Shown: in pieces, positions 6,879 to 13,013 of the stretch
Position numbering within the stretch: position 1 is the first letter of the stretch
Layout of the letters: the number at the start of each line of letters is the position of its first letter
Origin: Elioraea sp964533585
GTDB taxonomy: Bacteria; Pseudomonadota; Alphaproteobacteria; Acetobacterales; Acetobacteraceae
Length of the DNA stretch: 14,644 bases
Reading direction: 5' to 3'
NCBI GenBank assembly: GCA_964533585.1
Contig: CAZHMM010000095.1
Location: 1-14,644 of the forward strand
The notes under the pieces: model-generated
What the model saw: only the letters and a program-made list of their open reading frames with translations
Database searches by the model: none
What the model was told of the DNA's origin: nothing
Translations under genes and position numbers: made by a program

Positions 6879-8497
6879 TCGCGCCCGACCTCGTCATCCT
6901 GAACGGCCGCATCGCCACCATGGACGCGGCCGGGACCGAGGTGGAGGCGCTGGCGGTGCATGCCGGGCGCATCGTCGCGCGCGGCCCGAGCGCGGCGATG
7001 CGCGACCTCGCCGGCGCGGGGACGCGCGTGCTCGACCTCGACGGGCGGCGCGCGATCCCCGGCATCGTGGACAGCCACGCCCACCCGGATGCCTACGCGA
7101 TCCGGCTCGCGCGCTGGCGCCTGCTCGAACCTTCGGTGATCCCCGACCGTGCGACGCTGCTCGACGTGATCGCGCGCGACTGCGCGGCCCTGCCGCCGGG
7201 CCGCTGGTTCGCGGGCTACCGGCTGAACGAGACCAAGTCCGGCGGCTATCCGACGATCGAGGAACTGGATGCGGCGTCGGGCGGGCGGCCGCTGTTCATC
7301 CTGCGCACGGATGGGCATCTCGGCCTCGCCAACGCCGCTGCCTTCGCCGCCTGCGGCATCGGCGCGGATGCCGCCGATCCGCTGTTCGGCCGCTTCGACC
7401 GCCACCCGAAGACCGGGCGCTTCACCGGTCTCGTGCGCGAGACCGCCGCGCACATCTTCCTCAGCGCCATCCACGGTCAGGACTGCGAGGCCGACATCGC
7501 GGGCGGCATGCGCGCGGTGCACGCCGAGTGCCTGCGCCACGGCATCACGAGCGTCTACAACAGCCTCACGCCGTCGAAGGCGATCCGCGCCTACCAGCGC
7601 ATGAAGGCCGACGGCACGCTCGCGGTGCGCACCGGCATCATCGTTTCGGGGCGCGAGGAGGGGCTGGTCGAGGCGTTCATCGCGAGCGGCATCCGCACCG
7701 GCTTCGGCGATGACGACCTGCGCGTGATCGGCGTGGAGTGGTGCCCGGACTGCTCCACCTCCGGGCGCACCGCCGCGTATTGGGAGCCGTATGTCGGCAC
7801 GCCGATCCCGGGCGAGCCGGTGCCCAACACCGGGATGCTGCTCTATGACGCCGCCGACCTCGCCGCGCGCGCCACGCAGGCGCACGGGGCCGGGCTGCTG
7901 GTGATGATCGAAGGGGTGGGCGATCGCGGCATCGACTTCGCGCTCGATGCGATCGAGGCCGCGCTGGCCGCACACCCCGTCGCGGATCACCGGATGCGGG
8001 TCGAGCACTGCTGCCACGTCACGCCGCCGATCCTGTCGCGGCTGCGTGCCCTCGGCGTGGTCGATTCCTCGGCCACCGGCTTCATGTGGGAGCTGGGCGA
8101 CGCCTACATCGCCAATCGCGGCCAGGACGCCATGCGCCACATGTGGCCGCATCGCACGCTGATCGATGCCGGCGTGCCGGCACCCGCGCATTCCGACTTC
8201 GCGGTCTGCGCCATGAACCCCTGGACGGCCATCCACGCCATGGTGAACCGCGAGACCGACACGGGCGGCGATCTCGACCGCGCGGAGGCGATCACGGTGG
8301 CCGAGGCGATCCGCGCCTACACCGTGCTCGGCGCCTGGTCGGGACGCGAGGAAGCGAGCAAGGGATCGCTGGAGGTCGGCAAGCTCGCCGACCTCGCCGT
8401 GCTCGACCGCGATCCCTTCGCGATCGCGCCGCACGGCCTCAAGGATGTGCGGACCCTGATGACCATCGTCGGTGGCGAATTCCGTTTCGCCGCCTGA
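6875..8497 (+). CDS. Amidohydrolase family 3 (YtcJ-like) metal-dependent hydrolase
   Basis: 540 residues, typical of the long amidohydrolase-3 group. It starts with the beta-sandwich segment (ILNGRIATMDAAG), then the metal site DSHAHPD with His68 and His70, the RTDGHLGLANAAA block where relatives have DGHAAWVNSAAL, RVEHCCHV, the late metal-site Asp in HSDFAVCAMNP, and the C-terminal closing motif GSLEVGKLADLAVLDRDPF. The family hydrolyses amide or C-N bonds in formamides, ureas and cyclic amides; the substrate is unknown here. The ATG at 6875 overlaps the TGA of the oxidoreductase (ATGA), so they form one operon and may act in sequence on an amine/amide compound. An upstream ATG at 6812 lies inside the oxidoreductase and is rejected. 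It ends 3 bases from the convergent VOC pseudogene, with no terminator between them. Confidence 0.9.
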   Translation: MIAPDLVILNGRIATMDAAGTEVEALAVHAGRIVARGPSAAMRDLAGAGTRVLDLDGRRAIPGIVDSHAHPDAYAIRLARWRLLEPSVIPDRATLLDVIARDCAALPPGRWFAGYRLNETKSGGYPTIEELDAASGGRPLFILRTDGHLGLANAAAFAACGIGADAADPLFGRFDRHPKTGRFTGLVRETAAHIFLSAIHGQDCEADIAGGMRAVHAECLRHGITSVYNSLTPSKAIRAYQRMKADGTLAVRTGIIVSGREEGLVEAFIASGIRTGFGDDDLRVIGVEWCPDCSTSGRTAAYWEPYVGTPIPGEPVPNTGMLLYDAADLAARATQAHGAGLLVMIEGVGDRGIDFALDAIEAALAAHPVADHRMRVEHCCHVTPPILSRLRALGVVDSSATGFMWELGDAYIANRGQDAMRHMWPHRTLIDAGVPAPAHSDFAVCAMNPWTAIHAMVNRETDTGGDLDRAEAITVAEAIRAYTVLGAWSGREEASKGSLEVGKLADLAVLDRDPFAIAPHGLKDVRTLMTIVGGEFRFAA

Positions 8498-8500
8498 GCC

Positions 8501-8865
8501 TCAGGCCTGTCCGACCATCGCCTGCCAGCGGCGCGGGATCCCGGCGTCATCGAGCGCCTCGCGTACGCTCGCGAGATACCAGACATGGCCGAACGGGTGC
8601 TCGATCCGCGCCGCGCGGTGGCCGTAGAACTCGTCCGAAGGCGGGCGCAGCACGCGCGCTGATCGCGGATGCCCATGTCGGGCCAGGGCTCCGACAGCAT
8701 CACGGACGCGCCGCCGATGCGGAACTCGGCATGCGCCACCTTGCCCGACGGGTCGTCCAGGCGCAGCCCGGGCCGCGCGCCGAACACCTCGGCATAGCAG
8801 GCGAGTGCCGCTCTCCCCTCAGCGACGGTCAGATACGGCATCACGGCTTGCGTAGCGTCTCCCAT
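8501..8865 (-). pseudogene. Broken glyoxalase/bleomycin-resistance (VOC, PhnB-like) gene
   Basis: Two frames carry parts of one VOC protein. From ATG at 8865 the frame reads MGDATQAVMPYLTVAEG, then ACYAEVFGA, AHAEFRIGGASVMLS and EPWPDMGIR, ending near 8665. The rest is one frame off: VLRPPSDEFYGHRAARIEHP and FGHVWYLASVREALDDAG, starting at 8653 and stopping at 8501-8503. Only 11 bases separate the halves, whereas PhnB-like relatives have about 30-40 residues (a beta strand and helix) there. So the gene has an internal deletion of roughly 100 bases plus a frameshift, not only a sequencing slip. The start is supported by GGAGGG eight bases upstream; ATG at 8871 is an alternative. The uncorrected frame runs on antisense into the amidohydrolase. 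It lies downstream of DUF1127 on the same strand. The original substrate is unknown. Confidence 0.85.
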
Positions 8866-8883
8866 CGCCATTCCCTCCACGAA

Positions 8884-8923
8884 TGGCGGGCGCATCCTGC
8901 CGCGACGGGCAGGGCGCCCGCCA
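8884..8923 (-). terminator. Bulged hairpin after the DUF1127 gene
   Basis: TGGCGGGCGC pairs with GCGCCCGCCA (10 bp), then after a 2-base bulge (AT) CCTGCC pairs with GGCAGG, leaving loop GCGACG. The 16-bp stem starts five bases past the DUF1127 stop on the minus strand, so it is probably its terminator or a 3'-end stabiliser. No U-run follows. Confidence 0.6.
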
Positions 8924-8928
8924 GCGGG

Positions 8929-9165
8929 TCACGCGGTGCCGCGGCCGCGCTGCACCGGGTCGAGATCCCAGGGCGCGCGCGAGGCCTCGCGCACGACATC
9001 GGCGCGCGACAGGCCGAGATCGTGCAGCAGGTGGTCGTCCAGCTCGCGCAGCTGGCGGCGCGTGCGGTGCGCGACCCAGGCGCGACGCAGACCGTCCCAG
9101 AGGCCGGCCAGCGACGGCACGGCCGGGCTGGCGACGCGGGGACGGCAGGCGGTGCGGGCGGACAT
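8929..9165 (-). CDS. DUF1127 (YjiS-like) small protein
   Basis: 78 residues. The DUF1127 region covers about residues 25-66 (LRRAWVAHRTRRQLRELDDH, LLHDLGLSRADVVREASRAPW), with the conserved arginine-rich helix, the ELDD-LL-D-GLSR core and the C-terminal tryptophan. ATG at 9165 is chosen because AAGGAG precedes it by 7 bases; the frame is open upstream to 9309 but that part has no domain. By family knowledge, small DUF1127 proteins of alphaproteobacteria bind RNA or affect phosphate and small-RNA turnover; the role here is not known. It is divergent from a LysR gene, a common pairing, so that regulator may control it. Confidence 0.88.
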   Translation of the reverse strand: MSARTACRPRVASPAVPSLAGLWDGLRRAWVAHRTRRQLRELDDHLLHDLGLSRADVVREASRAPWDLDPVQRGRGTA

Positions 9166-9321
9166 CGGGTCACTCCTTCGGGTTGGCGTGGCCGCATCCT
9201 CGGCCGGAAGCGGCGGCAGGGCGTCGCGCGGATTGCGCTCGAAGCACCCTGGCCCGGGGCTCGCTGCCGGGATTCGGCCACGGACGAAGAATGGAGACGC
9301 GCAACGCATCAGTGAAACGCA

Positions 9322-9350
9322 TTGAAGTGATCCAATGGATCAGGGATACT
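9322..9350 (+). promoter_or_regulatory. Candidate sigma-70 promoter of the LysR gene
   Basis: TTGAAG at 9322-9327 and GATACT at 9345-9350 are separated by exactly 17 bases, each matching the consensus at 4 of 6 positions, in a locally A/T-richer patch. Transcription would start near 9357, leaving about a 15-base leader with GGAGG at 9362-9366 just before the ATG at 9372. Confidence 0.55.
9328..9342. promoter_or_regulatory. Perfect palindrome (candidate LysR operator)
   Basis: TGATCCA-A-TGGATCA is a perfect 15-base palindrome with 7-base arms, filling most of the spacer between the -35 and -10 hexamers. A bound protein would block polymerase, which suits autorepression by the LysR regulator encoded downstream and control of the divergent DUF1127 gene. 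Binding by this LysR is inferred only; the classical T-N11-A box is not exactly matched (here T-N13-A). Confidence 0.55.
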
Positions 9351-9371
9351 CATGGACCAGCGGAGGCACCC

Positions 9372-10271
9372 ATGAACGCTCCGACCGGCCTGGACACTGA
9401 CCTTCTGCGCACCTTCGTGCTGATCGCGGACGGGCGCAGCTTCACCCACGCGGCCGCGGTGGTCGGGCGCACCCAGTCGGCCGTGTCGATGCAGATGCGC
9501 CGGCTCGAGGAGCTGCTCGGCAAGACGCTGTTCCACCGCAACGGCCGCCGCACCGAACTGACCGAGCACGGCCACTTCCTGCTCGCCCGCGCGCGCGGTG
9601 TCGTGCACCTGACGGACGAGATCGTCGGCGCCTTCCGCGCGCCGCGCCTCTCCGGCACGGTGCGAATCGGCGCGCCGGACGACTACGCCACGCGCTACCT
9701 GCCCGACATCCTCGCCCGCTTCGCTGCCACGCATCCTGACGTCGAGGTCGAGGTGCTGTGCGAGCCGTCCGAGCATCTGCGCGAGCGGCTCGACCGCAGC
9801 GCGATCGACCTCTCCCTGCTGACGGTCGGGTGTGCGCCGGAGCGCGCCGAGATCGTCTGGCAGGGACCGCTGCTCTGGGTCGGCTCGCAGGATCACCCGG
9901 ATGTGCACCGGCGCGACCCGCTGCCTCTGGCGCTGAGCCATGCCAACTGCTCGTGGCGGCGGGGTGCCGAGCGCGCGCTCGAGGAAGCGGGCCGCGCCTA
10001 TCGCGTCGCCTATCGCAGCCACAGTCAGACCGGCCAGCTCGCCGCGGTGCTTGCGGGCCTCGCGCTCACCGTCTGCACGCCCTGCACGCTGCCTGCCGGC
10101 CTGCGCGTGCTGGGCCGGGCGGAGGGACTGCCGCCGCTGCCGGGCTTCGCGATCGCGCTCGCGGTCGCGCCAGGCGCGCGCCAGCCGATCGCGGATGCGC
10201 TTGGCCGGCACATCAGCGCCTCGTTCCGCGCCGAGGCCGCGAGCGAGCGGATCGTCGCCCCGGCCGCTTGA
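9372..10271 (+). CDS. LysR-family transcriptional regulator
   Basis: 299 residues. The N-terminal winged helix-turn-helix spans residues 8-66 (DTDLLRTFVLIADGRSF, then THAAAVVGRTQSAVSMQMRR and LEELLGKTLFHRNGRRTELT), with the recognition helix around RTQSAVSMQ. A linker helix leads to a LysR substrate-binding domain starting SGTVRIGAPDDYATRYLPDI. ATG at 9372 is supported by GGAGG 5 bases upstream and by the domain starting right after it; the frame is open back to 8883 but that overlaps DUF1127. It is divergent from DUF1127 and probably autoregulated through the palindrome at 9328-9342. The effector is unknown; substitutions in the effector domain cannot be judged without alignment. Its stop codon lies inside the FNR-type box of hemN. 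Confidence 0.92.
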   Translation: MNAPTGLDTDLLRTFVLIADGRSFTHAAAVVGRTQSAVSMQMRRLEELLGKTLFHRNGRRTELTEHGHFLLARARGVVHLTDEIVGAFRAPRLSGTVRIGAPDDYATRYLPDILARFAATHPDVEVEVLCEPSEHLRERLDRSAIDLSLLTVGCAPERAEIVWQGPLLWVGSQDHPDVHRRDPLPLALSHANCSWRRGAERALEEAGRAYRVAYRSHSQTGQLAAVLAGLALTVCTPCTLPAGLRVLGRAEGLPPLPGFAIALAVAPGARQPIADALGRHISASFRAEAASERIVAPAA

Positions 10272-10281
10272 CTTTCCTCAA
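10268..10281. promoter_or_regulatory. FNR/FixK-type box upstream of hemN
   Basis: TTGAC-TTTC-CTCAA matches the TTGA-N6-TCAA core of the Crp/Fnr-family site (FNR consensus TTGAT-N4-ATCAA), with the fifth arm base changed on each side. hemN genes are classic targets of FNR, FnrL, Anr and FixK in proteobacteria. The box overlaps the LysR stop codon (10269-10271) and its centre is exactly 41.5 bases before the A of the hemN ATG. Confidence 0.6.
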
Positions 10282-10315
10282 TGCGGCTGGCCGCCGCCGG
10301 CGCGACCGTTACGCG

Positions 10316-11671
10316 ATGGTCGACGACGCGACCCTGATCGCGCGCTGGGATGGGCGCCTGCCGCGCTACACCTCGTATCCGACGGCGGTGCAGTTCCATC
10401 CCGGCGTGACGGAGGCGACCGTGCGCGGCTGGCTCGCCGCGCTGCCCGACGACGCGCCGCTGTCGCTCTACCTGCATGTGCCGTTCTGCCGGCGCATGTG
10501 CTGGTACTGCGGCTGCAACACCGTGGTGGTGAACCGCGCCGCGCCGGTCGAGGCGTATGTCGACGACCTGATCGAGGAGATCGCGCTCTGGCGCGCGGCG
10601 ATGGGCGCGCGCCGGCGTGTCGCGCATATCCACTGGGGCGGCGGCACGCCGACGGTGCTCGGCGCGGTGCAGTGGCGGCGGGTCGATGCCGCCTTGCGCA
10701 GCGCCTTCGCGATCGAGCCCGCGGCCGAGATCGCGGTCGAGCTCGATCCGCGCACGCTCTCGCAGGGCGTGGTGCGGGCACTGGCCGAGACCGGGGTGAC
10801 GCGGGTCTCGCTCGGCGTGCAGGACTTCGACCCGGCGGTGCAGAAGGCGGTGAACCGCGTGCAGCCGCTGGAGATGGTGACCGACGCGGTCGCGCGGCTG
10901 CGCGGCGCGCGGATCGACCGCATCAATCTCGATCTGATGTACGGGCTGCCGCACCAGACCGAGCTTTCGGTCGCGCGCACGGCCCGCCAGGCGCTCGCCT
11001 TGAACCCCGACCGCGTGGCGCTGTTCGGCTATGCGCATGTGCCGTGGATGAAGCGTCACCAGCGGCTGATCGACGAGGCCGCGCTGCCCGGCGCCGCCGA
11101 GCGGCTGGCGCAGTTCCGCGCCGCGCTCGCGGTGTTCACCGCCGCCGGCCATGTGGCGATCGGGCTCGACCATTCGGCGCGGCCGGATGATCCGCTGGCG
11201 CTGGCCGCGCAGGAGGGGCGGCTGCGGCGGAGCTTCCAGGGCTACACCGATGACGTCGCCCCGGTGCTGATCGGGCTCGGTGCCTCGGCGATCTCGTCGT
11301 TGCCGCAGGGGCATGCGCAGAGCGCGCCGGCCGTGCCGCAATGGCGGGAGGCGGTGCGCGCCGGGCGGTTGCCGATCGTGCGCGGGGTGGAGCCGGACGC
11401 CGAGGACCGGCTGCGCGCGGCGCTGATCGAGCGGCTGATGTGCGACATGGGGCTCGACATCGGCGCGATCTGCCGGGCGCATGGCGAGACCCCAGGCCGT
11501 TTCGCCGACGCGCTGCCGCGCTTCGATGCGATGGCGGAGGACGAGCTGCTCATGCGCGAAGGCTGGCGCATCACGGTGACGCCGCGCGGCCGTCCGTTCC
11601 TGCGCGCGATCGCCGCGGTGTTCGACCGCCATCTCGACCCCGCTGCGGTGCGGCACGCGCGCGCGGTGTAG
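10316..11671 (+). CDS. hemN: Oxygen-independent coproporphyrinogen III dehydrogenase (radical SAM)
   Basis: 451 residues, close to the family's usual ~455. The N-terminus PRYTSYPTAVQFH and the radical-SAM/iron-sulfur motif PFCRRMCWYCGC (Cys58, Cys62, Cys65, plus the extra Cys67 found in true HemN) are diagnostic. HIHWGGGTPT follows, then VSLGVQDFDPAVQKAVNRVQ and INLDLMYGLPHQT, with the HemN-specific QGYTDD and a C-terminal HemN domain. The enzyme decarboxylates coproporphyrinogen III to protoporphyrinogen IX without oxygen, using SAM and a 4Fe-4S cluster in the cytosol. Presence of Cys67 and full length argue against the HemW paralogue. The start ATG has no visible ribosome binding site; no other start fits the conserved N-terminus. 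An FNR-type box lies upstream. The gene ends 20 bases before the convergent Smr gene. Confidence 0.95.
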   Translation: MVDDATLIARWDGRLPRYTSYPTAVQFHPGVTEATVRGWLAALPDDAPLSLYLHVPFCRRMCWYCGCNTVVVNRAAPVEAYVDDLIEEIALWRAAMGARRRVAHIHWGGGTPTVLGAVQWRRVDAALRSAFAIEPAAEIAVELDPRTLSQGVVRALAETGVTRVSLGVQDFDPAVQKAVNRVQPLEMVTDAVARLRGARIDRINLDLMYGLPHQTELSVARTARQALALNPDRVALFGYAHVPWMKRHQRLIDEAALPGAAERLAQFRAALAVFTAAGHVAIGLDHSARPDDPLALAAQEGRLRRSFQGYTDDVAPVLIGLGASAISSLPQGHAQSAPAVPQWREAVRAGRLPIVRGVEPDAEDRLRAALIERLMCDMGLDIGAICRAHGETPGRFADALPRFDAMAEDELLMREGWRITVTPRGRPFLRAIAAVFDRHLDPAAVRHARAV

Positions 11672-11679
11672 AGGAGGGG

Positions 11680-11706
11680 TCCGGGGGAGCCTCAGGCTCC
11701 CCCGGA
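11680..11706. terminator. Shared hairpin between hemN and the Smr gene
   Basis: TCCGGGGGAGCCT and AGGCTCCCCCGGA are perfect 13-base arms around one base, lying 8 bases after the hemN stop. The minus-strand Smr stop codon (11692-11694) falls at the exact centre, so the right half encodes the last Smr residues. It most likely ends transcription from both sides; no U-tract is present. In RNA the loop would need to open to at least 3 bases, costing one pair. Confidence 0.6.
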
Positions 11707-12294
11707 GGGTTCTCTCCTTCTTCGCAGAAGGAGGTGCACCGCGCCGGTATTGGCGCGGTGCGGGTGCGCGATCGCGAGGATCACGCCACGCAGCGCAGCG
11801 CTGTTCAGCCAATGCGGCAGTTCGCGCCGCAGCACGCCGCCCGTTTCGCCCGTGCCCTTGCCGGTGACGATCGCGACGCAGCGCAGCCCGTCCGCCTGGG
11901 CGCCGAGCACGAATCGGCGCACGGCGTCATGCGCATCCTCGGCGCGGCGGCCGTGCAGATCGAGCGTGCGCTCCGGTCGCGTCCGCCCGCGGCGAAGATC
12001 GTCCCAGCGTTTGCGATCGAGCCCGCCGGGGGCCACGCCGACGGCAAGGTCGGGCGGCGGTTGCGGCGCAGCCCTCACCTTGTCCCTCTCCCGCTCGCGC
12101 GGGAGCGGGGACGCGACGGCCTCATCGGGTTCCCTCTCCCGCGCCGGCGGGAGGGGGCCAGGCTGAGGGTCTTCCGCGGGCCGCAGCGGCGCGATGCCGG
12201 CGGCGGCGACGAAGCGGCGCCAGAGCGACGCCTCCTCCTCGGTCACCGTCCGGCGGCGTCGCGCGGGCGGGATGCGGCCGCGCGGCGCGCGCAT
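11692..12294 (-). CDS. Smr-domain protein
   Basis: 200 residues. The Smr domain occupies about residues 103-195, with LDLHG near its start, then the TGKGTGETGGVLRRELPHWL block and a final IAHPHRANTGAVHLLLRRRR. Smr domains of stand-alone bacterial proteins are linked to nuclease activity, including cleavage of mRNA at stalled ribosomes for SmrB; here activity is inferred. The N-terminal part (TVTEEEASLWRRFV) resembles alphaproteobacterial SmrA-like proteins. The linker (about residues 43-75) is proline/arginine/glutamate-rich and holds PLPPAREREP and PLPRERERDK, encoded by two palindromic repeats. The ATG shares one base with the lutC stop (TGATG), so it is the third gene of a lutB-lutC-smr unit. 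A second, weak 8-bp stem (CTCCTTCT/AGAAGGAG, 11714-11733) lies in the 3' coding end. Confidence 0.87.
   Translation of the reverse strand: MRAPRGRIPPARRRRTVTEEEASLWRRFVAAAGIAPLRPAEDPQPGPLPPAREREPDEAVASPLPRERERDKVRAAPQPPPDLAVGVAPGGLDRKRWDDLRRGRTRPERTLDLHGRRAEDAHDAVRRFVLGAQADGLRCVAIVTGKGTGETGGVLRRELPHWLNSAALRGVILAIAHPHRANTGAVHLLLRRRREPSGGA
12083..12158. repeat. Two palindromic repeat copies inside the Smr gene
   Basis: TCCCTCTCCCGC occurs at 12083-12094 and again at 12131-12142, exactly 48 bases (16 codons) apart. Each begins a stem-loop: CTCCCGC-TCGC-GCGGGAG (12088-12105) and CTCCCGC-GCCG-GCGGGAG (12136-12153), the latter extendable by four more pairs including one G-T. Both are read in the same frame, giving related peptides with RERE. 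They look like copies of a REP-like element inserted or duplicated in a flexible linker. The similar hairpin at 4321-4342 may be a relative. Confidence 0.65.
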
Positions 12295-13013
12295 CAGGGC
12301 CGCTCGTCCTCCAGCAGGATCACGTGTACCTGCCGCGGGCCATGTGCGCCGAGTTCGAGCGTCTGCTCGATATCGGCCGAGCGCGAGGGGCCGGTGATCA
12401 TCATGACGTTGCGCGGCATGAACACCGCGCCGGTCGGCGTGTCGCCAGCCCCTCCGCGGTCGCTGCGGATCAGGTCGAACGCATCCTCGTAGCCGCCGAC
12501 GATACGGCTCGCGCGCAGCACGACGATGTGGGTGTCGGGCAGGATGTTCAGCGTCGTCGGATGCTCGGGCCCCGACAGCATGAGCATCGTGCCTGTCTCG
12601 GCGACCGCGGCGAAGCAGGGCGTGACCGAGACCGGATCGGTGGGCGCGGCACGGCCGAAGGCGACGCGCAGCATGGGCCGGTCCGACCATGGCAGGCGTT
12701 GCAGCAGCGGATCGGGTGCGACGCGCAGCTCGGCCGGCAGGTTGCGCTGCGCGAGGTACTCGGCGATCAGGCCGGGGATCTCGGCCTCGGAGGCCGCGCG
12801 CGTGACCGTGCCGAACTCCTTCTCGAGCTCGGCGATGAAGGTGGCGACGCGCTGCTCGCGCGGCGTGCGCCCGCGCTCGGGCACGAGGTTGCGCGGATGC
12901 GCCTTCAGCCGGTCGGCGAGCCCCGCGGCGACGCTGTCGGGCAGCGCGTCGCGCTTCAGCCCCCGGCGGATGCGGCCGAGGATGCGCGCCCGCGCGTCGG
13001 TGCCCTGCTCCAT
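12294..13013 (-). CDS. lutC: Lactate utilization protein C (LUD domain)
   Basis: 239 residues, typical of LutC/YkgG proteins. After a helical N-terminal segment (ARARILGRIRRGLKR) the LUD-fold core runs from about residue 65 to the end, with AVAETGTMLMLSGPEHPTTL, LPDTHIVVLRASRIVGGYED, MITGPSRSADIEQTLELGAHG and the family's closing motif GPRQVHVILLED. By knowledge of Bacillus and Shewanella, LutA, LutB and LutC form a cytoplasmic complex oxidising L-lactate to pyruvate. Its ATG shares one base with the lutB stop (TGATG), as does its own stop with the Smr start, so translation is coupled along the operon. No ribosome binding site is needed to choose the start. Confidence 0.92.
   Translation of the reverse strand: MEQGTDARARILGRIRRGLKRDALPDSVAAGLADRLKAHPRNLVPERGRTPREQRVATFIAELEKEFGTVTRAASEAEIPGLIAEYLAQRNLPAELRVAPDPLLQRLPWSDRPMLRVAFGRAAPTDPVSVTPCFAAVAETGTMLMLSGPEHPTTLNILPDTHIVVLRASRIVGGYEDAFDLIRSDRGGAGDTPTGAVFMPRNVMMITGPSRSADIEQTLELGAHGPRQVHVILLEDERP

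Noticed and set aside
6797..8434. 545-codon minus-strand open frame opposite the amidohydrolase
   Set aside because: The plus-strand protein has the full set of amidohydrolase motifs; the antisense product is rich in Arg, His and Asp with no domain.
8654..8664. The VOC gene break as a simple sequencing error
   Set aside because: A one-base error would fix the frame but not restore the missing central ~30-40 residues, so real loss is more likely, though raw reads were not available.
9758..10315. N-terminal extension of HemN running through the LysR gene
   Set aside because: It is a shifted frame within LysR; HemN homology begins at the ATG at 10316.
10025..11812. 595-codon minus-strand open frame opposite hemN
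   Set aside because: It is antisense to a clear HemN with its CxxxCxxCxC motif and has no supporting motif of its own.
12083..12158. CRISPR-like repeat array
   Set aside because: Only two copies, both palindromic and within a coding gene, with no cas genes nearby.
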